This document shows positions 1 to 8,691 of a DNA stretch of 64,000 nucleotides, piece after piece. Made by a program: the position numbers and the translations under genes. Within the stretch, counting starts at the first letter, position 1. Every line of letters starts with the position of its first letter. The notes under the pieces were generated by a model that had not been told where the DNA came from, ran no database searches, and was given only the letters and a program-made list of their open reading frames with translations. Source of the stretch: Marvinbryantia formatexigens DSM 14469 (GTDB lineage: Bacteria; Bacillota; Clostridia; Lachnospirales; Lachnospiraceae); contig NZ_CP102268.1 of assembly GCF_025148285.1 (NCBI RefSeq), positions 3,203,001-3,267,000 on the forward strand, given 5' to 3'.

Positions 1-528
1 ACTGTACCAATCGGAATGCTGATCGGGTATTATATTGTGAAGGCGGAACCTGCCGTTCAGATTTTAAACCGACAGGTAGAGGATATTACGGGAGGCATGA
101 TTTCCAGTAAGCAGATGAATCAGTGTCTCTCAATCGGAGTAGCCTGTGCAGTGGGGCTGGCGATGCTGCGTGCATTAACGGGAATCGCAATTTATTGGAT
201 TTTGATTCCCGGATATGTAGCGGCGTTCGTTTTAAGTATTTTTGTTCCGCAGGTTTTCGTAGGCATTGCGTTTGATTCCGGCGGGGTGGCCAGCGGTCCC
301 ATGACGTCTACATTTTTGCTGCCATTATCAATGGGTGTATGTACTGCTGTGGGCGGGAATGTGGTGACAGATGCTTTCGGTGTCATAGCATTAGTGGCAT
401 TAGCTCCTCTGATTGCAATACAGATTATGGGAATTATTTATAAATGCAAGATGAAGAAGAATACATTGCCGTCTGAAAAAGAAATAGCAGAAGATACGAT
501 TATTGAACTGGAGGAGGAATCGTTATGA
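1..528 (+). CDS. DUF1538-family membrane protein, C-terminal part
   Basis: The gene runs off the left edge of the window; the frame is open from base 1, so the true start is outside. What remains is a hydrophobic protein with several membrane segments and glycine-rich loops (FDSGGVASGPMTST, GVCTAVGGN), ending in a charged cytoplasmic tail rich in Lys and Glu. The loop pattern and the partner gene match the DUF1538 family, a membrane family of unknown transport role often paired with a P-II-like protein. The stop overlaps the next start in an ATGA, so the two genes are translationally coupled. The substrate is unknown. Confidence 0.75.
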   Translation, partial: TVPIGMLIGYYIVKAEPAVQILNRQVEDITGGMISSKQMNQCLSIGVACAVGLAMLRALTGIAIYWILIPGYVAAFVLSIFVPQVFVGIAFDSGGVASGPMTSTFLLPLSMGVCTAVGGNVVTDAFGVIALVALAPLIAIQIMGIIYKCKMKKNTLPSEKEIAEDTIIELEEESL

Positions 529-1220
529 AATCGAATATGCTGGCTATGCGTCTGCTGTTTACAATAACGGATGTGAAAGAGGCGAAAAAGATAGAAGAAT
601 TGCTTTTTCAAGCTCATTTACCTATTTATTATCAATGCAGAGGGCAGGGAACGGCGAAGTCAGAATTGCTGGATATTTGCGGGTTAAGCGGGAGAGCAAG
701 ACTGATCACAGTGACAATCCTGCCTCAGAAATTAGTGGATTCAATATTTACCAGTCTCTCGCAAAAGTATCATATTACCAGAAAGGGAATGGGGATAGCC
801 GGAACCATTCCGATAACTGGAATACAGGAAATCGTGCTGAAGATGATGGATGAAGAAATGCGCAGAAAACTGGAAGAAAATATTGAAAGGAATGAAATCG
901 AAATGAACAAAGATGCCATGTATACAATGGTTTTGACGGCAGTAAAAGAAGGATATAGCGATCATGTAATTGATGCTGCACTAAAGGCAGGCGCAAAAGG
1001 CGGTTCTGTAATTCGGGGCAGACGGAGGGGAAATGAAGCGATTGTACAGTTTTTGGGAATTTCCATGCAGGAAGAACAGGAATTTGTACTGGTAATTGTT
1101 CCAAAAGATAAGAAGGCAGATATTATGAAATCTGTCAGTGATTCCTGCGGATTAAAAACACCGGCAAAAGGAGTGATACTTTCGGTTCCTGTTGAAGAGA
1201 TTGCCGGTATGGAGAATTAA
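525..1220 (+). CDS. P-II-like regulator with two tandem domains
   Basis: This 231-residue soluble protein seems to hold two P-II-like ferredoxin folds, about residues 8-105 and 127-226. Each begins with a hydrophobic strand (LLFTIT, MVLTAV), continues through an amphipathic helix and a Gly-rich loop (GQGTAKS; GGSVIRGRRRG), and ends in a strand. Classical P-II proteins are about 112 residues and act as trimers; a double-length chain is the form seen beside DUF1538 membrane proteins. The start overlaps the upstream stop by four bases. By analogy with GlnK-AmtB it probably gates or senses the state of the DUF1538 protein; that is inference. I do not see the uridylylated Tyr motif of GlnB. Confidence 0.7.
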   Translation: MKSNMLAMRLLFTITDVKEAKKIEELLFQAHLPIYYQCRGQGTAKSELLDICGLSGRARLITVTILPQKLVDSIFTSLSQKYHITRKGMGIAGTIPITGIQEIVLKMMDEEMRRKLEENIERNEIEMNKDAMYTMVLTAVKEGYSDHVIDAALKAGAKGGSVIRGRRRGNEAIVQFLGISMQEEQEFVLVIVPKDKKADIMKSVSDSCGLKTPAKGVILSVPVEEIAGMEN

Positions 1221-1406
1221 CAGCAGGGAGATTTAGAAAAGATGATGGAATGACTGTTGTTTACGAAAGGTATATCAGACTGCCGGTTGTGCCGGGAAAA
1301 TGCAGGATGTGCCAGAAACCTTGAAATGAGAGAAAATATGGGTTACCGTTGGGGAGAACTATAAAAACTGTTTTTTATATTTTAAACGAACGGAGGGACA
1401 GGAATT

Positions 1407-3584
1407 ATGCAGGCAATGTGGATTACTGTATCAGAAGATCTGGGGGATATCTGCCCCGTATTCAGGAAAACATGGAATTGCAGCGGACATGTAAAATGCG
1501 CCAGAATTATGATGAGTTCTCTTGGAGTGTATGAAGCAGAACTGAATGGAAAACGAATTAGCGATTACGTGCTGGCACCTGGGTGGACGAGCTATAAAAC
1601 ACGTTTACAGTATCAGGAGTATGATATCACGGAAATGCTGGAAGAGAAAAATACGCTGGAGATAACGGTGGGAAAAGGATGGTTCCGTTCGCGTATGGCT
1701 GACTTTGCATATCCGGAAGAAGCAGAGAAGCGGCAAAAACAACCCTGCGGTCTTATTGCACAGCTTTCTGTTATCTATAAAGACGGAAAACAGGAAGAGC
1801 TGTATACGGATGAAACATGGGAATATGCAGAAAGTCCTGTCCGATTCAGTGAAATCTATGACGGTGAAGTATATGATGCATGTTTTTGTCCGGCGGACTG
1901 GAAACGGGCGGTGATACTAAACTGGTCTAAGGATATTCTGATTCCGCAGGAAGGATGTAAAATCAGGGAGATGGAGCGTATTTACGCAAAATCTGTGTTT
2001 CGAACACCAAGGGGGGAGTTAGTCGTCGATTTTGGACAGGAGGTGACCGGATATGTAGAATTTTCAGTGAATGCGCATGAGGGAGAGCGGATTCACATAT
2101 TGCATGGGGAAATGACTGACCATGAGGGGAATTTCTATAACGAAAATTACAGAAGCGCAAAGGCGGAAATTACTTATATCTGCCGCGCAGGGAGACAGAC
2201 GTGGCATCCCCGGCTTACATTTTTCGGATTCCGCTATATCATGCTGGATGAGTTCCCGAAAATGGAAGACAGTGAATTGTATACGGAACAGTTTACGGCA
2301 AATGCAGTTTATTCGGATATGGAACAGACCGGTCACATTGCATCATCGGATAACAGGCTTAATCGTCTTGTATCCAATATAATGTGGGGGCAGAAAGGAA
2401 ATTTCCTTGATGTTCCCACGGACTGTCCACAACGTGATGAGCGTCTTGGCTGGACCGGGGACGCCCAGGTATTTGTGAAAGCCGCTTGCTATAATTTCGA
2501 CACCGAGAAGTTTTTTACGAAATGGCTGCGGGATCTTGCGGCGGAGCAGAGGAAAGACGGGGCAGTGACGACGGTCGTACCGGATTATATGCCGGGGGAC
2601 AGACCAAGTGCAGCATGGGGAGACGCGGCAGTAATCTGTCCGTGGCAGATTTACATGATATATGGGAATGAGAAAATTCTGGAAGACCAGTTTGACAGCA
2701 TGAAAAGGTGGGTGGACTACATCACTGCTTCGACAAAGAAGCCCTTCCTCTGGACTGGCGGAGAACATTATGGAGACTGGCTGGGTCTCGACGCACCTGC
2801 GGGCAGCTATAAAGGATCCAGCAGGGAAGATTTGATTGCCACGGCTTATTATGCATATTCTACGGAGCTGCTGATAAGAGCGGGCAGAGTAATAGGAAAA
2901 GATATGGGCGAATATGAGGAGCTGCATAGAAGAATTGTCAGTGCTTTTCGGAAGACTTTTCCCGGATATTACACGCAGACCGAGCATGTATTGGCAGTAC
3001 ATTTTGGACTTGCAGAAGATGTACAGAAGACAGCGGATGACCTGGCGGAGCTGATCATACAGGATGGAACACAGATAAAGACCGGTTTTGTCGGTACGCC
3101 TCTGATTCTGCATGTGCTGAGCAGTTACGGGCATACGGCTCTTGCGTATTCTCTCCTGCTCAGAACCGGGTATCCCTCCTGGCTGTATCCCGTGGAAAAA
3201 GGAGCGACCACGATTTGGGAACACTGGGATGGCATACGGACTGACGGAAATTTCTGGAGCGCAGATATGAATTCTTTTAATCACTATTCTTACGGAGCAG
3301 TAGCAGACTGGATTTATGAGGTTGCAGCGGGAATCACACCAGTGGAGAAAGCACCGGGATTTCGCCGGGTAAGGATCGAACCGCACCCGGATGGAAGAAT
3401 TGGATGGCTGGAGGTTTCCGTCAGGACAAGGAACGGAATGGTATCTTCAAGGTGGAATTGCGAAAAAGACAGTATCCGCTACGATATTAAGACAGAGATG
3501 CCCGCAGAAATCATAATCGACGGAAAAACTATGAACGTAGAACCGGGAAAATATACATTCTGGGGCAGATTGCAGAATACCTGA
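1407..3584 (+). CDS. alpha-L-rhamnosidase, GH78
   Basis: A 725-residue cytoplasmic enzyme (no signal peptide) that should remove terminal alpha-L-rhamnose from plant glycosides or oligosaccharides. N-terminal beta-sandwich domains cover about residues 1-300 (GVYEAELNGKRISDYVLAPGW is typical of the rhamnosidase N domain), followed by an (alpha/alpha)6 catalytic barrel from about 320 to 640 and a C-terminal beta domain. The catalytic-region signatures DCPQRDERLGWTGDAQ and TTIWEHWDG are present, with the family's acidic residues in place. The start is supported by GGAGGG about ten bases upstream. It stands alone, with a 186-base spacer before it and no transporter beside it. It is shorter than many 900-residue GH78 enzymes but not obviously truncated. 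Confidence 0.88.
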   Translation: MQAMWITVSEDLGDICPVFRKTWNCSGHVKCARIMMSSLGVYEAELNGKRISDYVLAPGWTSYKTRLQYQEYDITEMLEEKNTLEITVGKGWFRSRMADFAYPEEAEKRQKQPCGLIAQLSVIYKDGKQEELYTDETWEYAESPVRFSEIYDGEVYDACFCPADWKRAVILNWSKDILIPQEGCKIREMERIYAKSVFRTPRGELVVDFGQEVTGYVEFSVNAHEGERIHILHGEMTDHEGNFYNENYRSAKAEITYICRAGRQTWHPRLTFFGFRYIMLDEFPKMEDSELYTEQFTANAVYSDMEQTGHIASSDNRLNRLVSNIMWGQKGNFLDVPTDCPQRDERLGWTGDAQVFVKAACYNFDTEKFFTKWLRDLAAEQRKDGAVTTVVPDYMPGDRPSAAWGDAAVICPWQIYMIYGNEKILEDQFDSMKRWVDYITASTKKPFLWTGGEHYGDWLGLDAPAGSYKGSSREDLIATAYYAYSTELLIRAGRVIGKDMGEYEELHRRIVSAFRKTFPGYYTQTEHVLAVHFGLAEDVQKTADDLAELIIQDGTQIKTGFVGTPLILHVLSSYGHTALAYSLLLRTGYPSWLYPVEKGATTIWEHWDGIRTDGNFWSADMNSFNHYSYGAVADWIYEVAAGITPVEKAPGFRRVRIEPHPDGRIGWLEVSVRTRNGMVSSRWNCEKDSIRYDIKTEMPAEIIIDGKTMNVEPGKYTFWGRLQNT

Positions 3585-3668
3585 ATTATTTTTTAATTGT
3601 GCAGCAGGGAGTGCCGTGGTAGAATAAAGAGCAGCCAACAGATGGTTATGGAAAGGAAGTACGGCATC

Positions 3669-4322
3669 ATGAGTTATAAGCTTGCGATTTTTGATATGGA
3701 TGGAACGATTCTGGATACACTGGAGGATCTGGAGAGCAGTCTGAATTTTGCACTGACGGAAGCGGGATTTCCTGTGCGGAAACGGGAGGATGTGCGGCGT
3801 TTCCTGGGCAACGGGATGCAGAGGCTGATTGAGCTGGCGGTTCCGTCAGACTGCCCGGAAGAAAAGAAAACGAAGATTCTGGAGCGTTTTAAGGAGCATT
3901 ACAAAATACACTGTGCGGACAGGACAAAGCCCTATGACGGCATCACGGAGCTGCTGCAGGATTTGCGGAAGAGCGGCTGCCGGACAGCGGTTGTCTCCAA
4001 TAAGGGGGACTTTGCCGTGCAGGAGCTGAATCAGCAATACTTTGCAGGGCTGATGGACTGCGCAATCGGCGAAAAGGAAGGCGTGAGGAAGAAACCGGCG
4101 CCGGACTCTGTGAACGAGGTTTTGAAAAAACTGCAGATTGACCGGCAGGATGCTGTATACATCGGCGATTCGGAGGTGGACATCCATACGGCGAAAAATG
4201 CCGGGATGGACTGCATCATCGTGAGCTGGGGCTTCCGGGAGCGGGATTTTCTTACTGCGCAGGGGGCGGAGCTGATCGTGGATTCTGCAGAGGAGCTGGA
4301 AAGACAGATTCTGGGGGCGTAG
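3669..4322 (+). CDS. HAD-family phosphatase (phosphoglycolate phosphatase-like)
   Basis: A 217-residue HAD hydrolase of the PGP/beta-phosphoglucomutase branch. Motif I DMDGTILDT (residues 9-17) carries the nucleophile Asp; motif II VVSNKGD, motif III Lys in RKKPAPD and motif IV YIGDSEVD complete the active site. A helical cap lies between motifs I and II. The substrate cannot be told from the sequence: phosphoglycolate and sugar phosphates are both possible. The start at 3669 is preferred over an upstream in-frame ATG because GGAAAGGAAG lies just before it. It is convergent with purC and shares a bidirectional terminator with it. Confidence 0.85.
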   Translation: MSYKLAIFDMDGTILDTLEDLESSLNFALTEAGFPVRKREDVRRFLGNGMQRLIELAVPSDCPEEKKTKILERFKEHYKIHCADRTKPYDGITELLQDLRKSGCRTAVVSNKGDFAVQELNQQYFAGLMDCAIGEKEGVRKKPAPDSVNEVLKKLQIDRQDAVYIGDSEVDIHTAKNAGMDCIIVSWGFRERDFLTAQGAELIVDSAEELERQILGA

Positions 4323-4436
4323 ACCAAGCCGCCGTTCTGCCCGTACGGCTTCAATTCAACAGACCATTTTCCGAAGCTCTCCGGGGAGTTTTACCGTACA
4401 GGCGGAGTTTTTTCATGGTGTTGCTGTTTATATGAT

Positions 4437-4520
4437 AAAAATGCCGCTGCTATCTTCGCAATGAGCAAAGAACGCAGCGGCATTTTTGAATTCATGGGAA
4501 TTTCTTAAATTTTCCCATGA
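4437..4520. terminator. bidirectional terminator between the HAD gene and purC
   Basis: A perfect 14-base inverted repeat (AAAAATGCCGCTGC and its complement, 4437-4450 / 4474-4487) has A-runs on one side and T-runs on the other, so it can stop transcription in both directions. A second hairpin, TCATGGGAA / TTCCCATGA (4492-4500 / 4512-4520), follows on the purC side. Confidence 0.8.
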
Positions 4521-4559
4521 GAAAGCAAATTTTACATACCTGGAATCTGCAGAGGGACT

Positions 4560-5435
4560 TTACAGCTTCTCTCCGGTGAGCAGCTCGTAAGCCTGCAGGT
4601 ATTTATCGATGGTTTTCTGTACGATATCCTCCGGCAGCGTCCAGTCGTTGCCCGGATTTGCTTTCAGCCAGTCGCGGGCGAACTGCTTATCAAAGGACGG
4701 CTGACCGTGTCCCGGCTCGTAGCCCTCTGCCGGCCAGAAACGGGAGCTGTCCGGGGTGAGCATTTCGTCGCCTATCACGAGATTGCCGTTTTCGTCCAGA
4801 CCAAATTCAAATTTGGTATCCGCGATGATAATGCCGCGGCTGAGAGCGTAATCCGCACATTTTTTGTAAAGTGCGATCGTGCAGTCGCGAAGCTTTACAG
4901 CATACTCCTCACCCTTGCCCGGAAAATATTTTTCCAGATGTGCAATGCTCTGCTCAAAGGAAATATTCTCATCGTGGTCACCGATTTCGGCTTTGGTGGA
5001 CGGGGTGTAAATCGGCTCCGGCAGCTTGTCGGATTCCTTCAGTCCTTCCGGAAGGCGGATGCCGCATACGGTACCGTTTTCCTTATAGCTTGCCCAGCCA
5101 CTGCCGGTGATGTAGCCGCGTACGATGCATTCAATCGGAAGCATTTCCAGCTTTTTGCACATCATGCTGTTGCCGTCAAAACGGGGCTGGCGGAAAAATT
5201 CCGGCATATCGTTCACATCTGTGGAAATCATGTGATTCGGAAGGATGTCTTCGGTCATATTAAACCAGAATTTTGACATCTGCGTAAGTACCGTGCCCTT
5301 TTTCGTTACCGTATTGTTCAGAATCACATCAAAGCAACTGATGCGGTCTGTGGCAACCATAATAAGGCTGTCGCCGTTGTCATAAATTTCACGGACCTTT
5401 CCTTCTTTTATCGGTTTCATTTCTTCTGCGCTCAT
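4560..5435 (-). CDS. purC: SAICAR synthetase (phosphoribosylaminoimidazole-succinocarboxamide synthase)
   Basis: This enzyme joins CAIR and aspartate using ATP to give SAICAR in purine biosynthesis. The 291-residue protein has the N-terminal nucleotide-binding GKVREIYDNGD, the SAICAR signature RGYITGSGWASYKENG and the second signature IIADTKFEFGLDENG. The length matches the longer PurC type (about 290-300) rather than the 237-residue E. coli form. The gene stands alone, not inside a pur operon, and converges on the HAD gene. The upstream region has an AT-rich palindrome and a possible promoter, but no guanine riboswitch is visible. Confidence 0.95.
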   Translation of the reverse strand: MSAEEMKPIKEGKVREIYDNGDSLIMVATDRISCFDVILNNTVTKKGTVLTQMSKFWFNMTEDILPNHMISTDVNDMPEFFRQPRFDGNSMMCKKLEMLPIECIVRGYITGSGWASYKENGTVCGIRLPEGLKESDKLPEPIYTPSTKAEIGDHDENISFEQSIAHLEKYFPGKGEEYAVKLRDCTIALYKKCADYALSRGIIIADTKFEFGLDENGNLVIGDEMLTPDSSRFWPAEGYEPGHGQPSFDKQFARDWLKANPGNDWTLPEDIVQKTIDKYLQAYELLTGEKL

Positions 5436-5486
5436 TCGTATCCACTCCTGTTTCAGTTATTATTTAAGCTATTACAGATACACTAT

Positions 5487-5524
5487 ACCATAGTTTATTT
5501 TATTTTGATATACCAAAATAAAAT
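5487..5524 (-). promoter_or_regulatory. putative purC promoter within an AT-rich palindrome
   Basis: On the minus strand TTGGTA and TATGGT are separated by 18 bases, 52 bases or more upstream of purC. The -35 side overlaps a perfect 11-base inverted repeat (ATTTTATTTTG, 5497-5507, and its complement at 5514-5524) that could be an operator. The binding protein is unknown. Confidence 0.4.
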
Positions 5525-5543
5525 ATATTTTTGCCTGTGCCGG

Positions 5544-5584
5544 GTGCACGTTACTGCGAACGAAGTGGACAGTGCCCTGTGCAC
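5544..5584. repeat. short palindromic repeat (GAACGAAGTGGACAG type)
   Basis: GTGCAC boxes at both ends (5544-5549, 5579-5584) enclose a nested hairpin ACTG / CAGT around GAACGAAGTGG. A related copy with GAACGGAGTGAACAG lies at 63746-63779. It looks like a dispersed REP-type element. Confidence 0.5.
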
Positions 5585-5666
5585 GGTTATGTCTGTTCAA
5601 ACGGAAGGTCTTCTGATATAATGAATTTATTCTGGCGGAAATTCGCAATAAGGCGGAAAGGATGGC

Positions 5667-6809
5667 GTGAGAGCGATGAATAATATGATTACTTATGCGG
5701 AAACGATGATGGACAGCTTTGCGGTGCGCCCGTTTAATTCGGTGGACAGTCTGATTTTGTCATGGGTTTCGTATATGCGTTTTCCGGAGTCAATGAGTGA
5801 AATAAGGAGCTGGCGCGGAATGGGTATCCGGGAGCTGCTTTGCGCGGAATATTTCTCGGAAATGTTTGCGGATTTATGGAATCCGGAGGGAAACCGGCAG
5901 CTTTTATTCGCGCTGGCGGCAAGTCCGCGGTTCCGCGGGATTACAGTCTGCGGCTATGTGGAGCAGCTTGACAGAGAGCGGGAAAAGCAGTTTTCTGCTA
6001 CCACTTTCAGAATCGGACCGGAACTTTCTTATGTTGCATTCCGGGGAACGGATGATACCATTGTGGGGTGGAAAGAGGACTTTAATATGGCGTTCCAGTG
6101 CCCGGTCCCCTCGCAGGAAGCCGCTGTGGGATATCTTAGTGAGGCGGCTTTGCACACGCAGGGAACGCTTCTGACAGGAGGACATTCCAAGGGTGGAAAC
6201 CTGTCTGTTTATGCGGCGGCAAAGTGCGCTCCCGAAATCCGGGAACGTATCCGGAAAATATACTCGCACGATGGTCCTGGCTTCCAGGAGACGGTGCTGA
6301 GCAGCGAAGCGTTCCAGCACACGCTGCCAAAGGTGGAAAAGACGATTCCGCAGTCGTCTCTGGTGGGAATGCTTCTGGAAAACCAGGAGGATTATCTGGT
6401 GGTCAGAAGCAGCAGCGTCAGCCTCTGGCAGCACGATCCGTTTTCCTGGATGGTGGAGGACGGGCAGTTCTGCATGTTAAGCGGGCTGACGCCGGGCGCG
6501 AAGATGCGGGACGCCGCGCTGAACGAATGGATTCGCAACCTCTCGGAGGAGGAACGGGAACGGTTTGTTGATGCGTTGTTTGAGGTAATTGCTGTAAACG
6601 GGATAGACACCATTTCCGAGTTTAGCTCCGGCTGGAAGAAAAACATTCCGGCGGCATTCCAGAAGGTATCGCAGCTTGATGCGGAAACGCGGGAATTTGT
6701 GTTTTGTGCGCTCAGAAATCTGGCGTCGCTCCGCATGAAGAACTTCCCGGAGCTGTTTAAGGTGCCGCGCAGCCAGGAACCGAAGAAGTCTCCGGAACCG
6801 GAAACATAA
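5667..6809 (+). CDS. DUF2974 (Mbeg1-like) alpha/beta hydrolase-like protein
   Basis: A 380-residue protein with a lipase-like fold: YVAFRGTDDT near residue 120 resembles the oxyanion region of class 3 lipases, GGHSKGGNL (about residues 170-178) is the nucleophile elbow with Ser, and YSHDGPGF near residue 200 supplies a conserved Asp. No signal peptide is seen, so it is probably cytoplasmic. The family (DUF2974) is common in Firmicutes and has no settled substrate. A GTG at 5667, four bases after AAAGGA, or the in-frame ATG at 5676 may be the start. Its 3' end overlaps the convergent histidine kinase gene by 53 bases. Confidence 0.8.
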   Translation: MRAMNNMITYAETMMDSFAVRPFNSVDSLILSWVSYMRFPESMSEIRSWRGMGIRELLCAEYFSEMFADLWNPEGNRQLLFALAASPRFRGITVCGYVEQLDREREKQFSATTFRIGPELSYVAFRGTDDTIVGWKEDFNMAFQCPVPSQEAAVGYLSEAALHTQGTLLTGGHSKGGNLSVYAAAKCAPEIRERIRKIYSHDGPGFQETVLSSEAFQHTLPKVEKTIPQSSLVGMLLENQEDYLVVRSSSVSLWQHDPFSWMVEDGQFCMLSGLTPGAKMRDAALNEWIRNLSEEERERFVDALFEVIAVNGIDTISEFSSGWKKNIPAAFQKVSQLDAETREFVFCALRNLASLRMKNFPELFKVPRSQEPKKSPEPET

Positions 6810-7713
6810 CCTGTATGGTAAAAAGCGGGAGGGTACCCCCGGCGCGGCAGGAGGCGCTGATGCTGCCGCCCATGTGCTCCGTCAGACTTTTGCTGATGGT
6901 GAGACCGAGACCGGTGCCGCCGCGGCTGCGCGACTGCTCCTGCATATAGAAGCGGTCGAAGAGGCGGGTGGGGTCGGAGGGCGCCTGTTCCGGCAGGATA
7001 TCGTTTTCAAAAAGAAAGCAGACGCTGCCGCCCGCCGGATTTTCCTGCACGCGCACAAAGATATGGCTTTGTGCGTAGCGCAGGGCGTTCTGCAGCAGGT
7101 TGACAAAGATGCGCTTCAGCGCATCTGCATCCCCGTGAATGCATATTTCGTGCGCGGGAAGCTGGCAGTTTATCTCCAGATGCGCTGCTTCAAACTGCGC
7201 ATAATGCTCCAGACAGGTTTCACGCAGAATCCGCGCCGCGTCCACGGATTCTTTTTTGACGGAAAAATCCTGTGAGGTGACGCGCGAAAGCTCGTAAAAC
7301 TGTGCAATCAGCGTCTGCAGCGATTCAGCTCTGCGGATGGCGGTCTCCAGATATCCGGCGTCTGCCGTATCCAGGGAATCTTTATTTATCAGCTTCAGAT
7401 AGCCGAGCACGGCTGTCAGCGGCGTGCGCAAATCGTGGCTGATGTTCTCAATCTGCTCCTTCAGGAGCTTTTCCTGTTTTTGATAGGTGATGTGCTCCTG
7501 CCGGATGGCGGTGAGATTTTCATTGATTACCTGCAGAAGCTCCTCCAGAGAAGCTTCATGAACGGGCAGCTTTACGATGCGGTTTTCTGGAAGAGCATCG
7601 TTTATTTCCCGCAGAGCGGCGGTGGTCTGGCGGATGGATTTTTGCAGCAGGAAGAAACGGTATGCAAAATACACTGCCGCCAGAATAAATAAAATAAGTA
7701 AAATTGTCTGCAT
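6757..7713 (-). CDS. sensor histidine kinase (antimicrobial-peptide type)
   Basis: A 318-residue membrane kinase with one N-terminal membrane helix (about residues 4-22), no obvious extracellular sensor domain, a coiled linker and a DHp domain with ISHDLRTPL (His93). The CA domain has NLLQNALRY (N box), LFDRFYM (F box) and GGTGLGL (G box). Small-sensor kinases of this sort often listen to a neighbouring ABC exporter. Start 7713 is chosen over 7731 because GGGAGG precedes it at good spacing. It is the last gene of a leftward set: response regulator, ATPase, permease, kinase. A repeat-containing gap of about 200 bases separates it from the permease. Confidence 0.88.
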   Translation of the reverse strand: MQTILLILFILAAVYFAYRFFLLQKSIRQTTAALREINDALPENRIVKLPVHEASLEELLQVINENLTAIRQEHITYQKQEKLLKEQIENISHDLRTPLTAVLGYLKLINKDSLDTADAGYLETAIRRAESLQTLIAQFYELSRVTSQDFSVKKESVDAARILRETCLEHYAQFEAAHLEINCQLPAHEICIHGDADALKRIFVNLLQNALRYAQSHIFVRVQENPAGGSVCFLFENDILPEQAPSDPTRLFDRFYMQEQSRSRGGTGLGLTISKSLTEHMGGSISASCRAGGTLPLFTIQVMFPVPETSSVPGCAAP

Positions 7714-7729
7714 AAAAGTTCCTCCCTTC

Positions 7730-7831
7730 AAAGCCAGTCGTCCGCGGCAGAGTGAAAGTGTGTAAAGCCAGCCGTCCGCGGCAGGGCGTCAGCAGATAGA
7801 GCCCCCACGATGGATAGAGCCCGCCACGATG
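7730..7831. repeat. two families of short direct repeats between permease and kinase genes
   Basis: A 21-base unit AAAGCCAGYCGTCCGCGGCAG occurs at 7730-7750 and 7764-7784. It is followed by an 18-base unit GATAGAGCCCSCCACGATG repeated from 7795 and 7813. The repeats are not coding. Confidence 0.7.
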
Positions 7832-7881
7832 GATGCGGCGGCCGCGCATTGTCCGGCGGAGCGCCAGCGCTTAAGTCGCCG

Positions 7882-7916
7882 TGCATACGACAAATGCGCC
7901 AGGCGGACGTTTTTTG
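7882..7916 (+). repeat. TGCATACGAC hairpin repeat, copy A
   Basis: TGCATACGACAAA followed by an imperfect hairpin and GGACGTTTTTTG. A closer palindrome with the same head and tail occurs at 59090-59123. The T-run on the plus strand makes it terminator-like in an orientation opposite to the surrounding genes. Confidence 0.5.
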
Positions 7917-7917
7917 C

Positions 7918-8691
7918 TTACAGCTCCAGGCGGCGCAGGCGAAGCACGCCCCAGATAAGAAAGATAACACAGCCGATAACGCCGGCGGCGATGCAGTGCA
8001 GCATCCCTCCTGCGGTATCCCAGATACTGTTGTAGGTGTTCATGGATACGACTACGTCCATGCGCAGGAAGTTGTACGGCATCCATTCTGCGATACGCGC
8101 AAAGAGCGCAGATTTCAGACCGATAAGAAAGCACGCCATCGGAATGCCGTAGAAGAGCAGGACCCACCAGAGCATGCCGGTTATTTCTTTGCGGCAGAGC
8201 ATGAATATGACATTCGCAAAAATCAGAGAGGCAACGGCGCTCGGCAGGGAGGCGGCGATAGCAAGCAGCATCTGCTGCACCGGCAGCCACTCCGGCTCCC
8301 GCAGGGTGAGAAAAGCACATGCAACATAAAATATAAAAACGACGAGAAGCAGGAGCAGGGCGGTCAGCAGGCTGACGATACACTTGCCAATCAAAATGCT
8401 TTCGCGGGAAATGCCGTAAGCGACGGTCGTTTTCAGAACGCCGGATTTCCGGTCTTCATTAAAGAGCACGCCCGCCACAGCGGCGCCGAGAATTACCATA
8501 ATAAACGGCTGCGCCACAAAGTTATTTAGGGAAAAGCGCACGGTGTTATAAGCAAAATCCGGGGTGAGCGCAGCGCCGATAATTAAGGCAATATGCGTAA
8601 GCAATACAATTCCACAGAGGACTGCGCCGAAGATATAAAGGGAGCGGCTGTGCAGGATACGGTAAATTTCACTTCTTATATAGTTTAGCAT
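7918..8691 (-). CDS. ABC-2 type permease
   Basis: A 257-residue integral membrane protein with six predicted helices: about 17-40, 62-80, 100-125, 135-160, 168-190 and 225-250. The order and the N-terminal MLNYIRSEIYRILHSRS match ABC-2 permeases of bacitracin/lantibiotic-type exporters (BcrB/NukE-like). It overlaps the upstream ATPase gene by seven bases, so both subunits are co-translated. The exported or sensed compound is unknown; resistance to, or detection of, a peptide antibiotic is the usual role of this arrangement. Confidence 0.82.
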   Translation of the reverse strand: MLNYIRSEIYRILHSRSLYIFGAVLCGIVLLTHIALIIGAALTPDFAYNTVRFSLNNFVAQPFIMVILGAAVAGVLFNEDRKSGVLKTTVAYGISRESILIGKCIVSLLTALLLLLVVFIFYVACAFLTLREPEWLPVQQMLLAIAASLPSAVASLIFANVIFMLCRKEITGMLWWVLLFYGIPMACFLIGLKSALFARIAEWMPYNFLRMDVVVSMNTYNSIWDTAGGMLHCIAAGVIGCVIFLIWGVLRLRRLEL

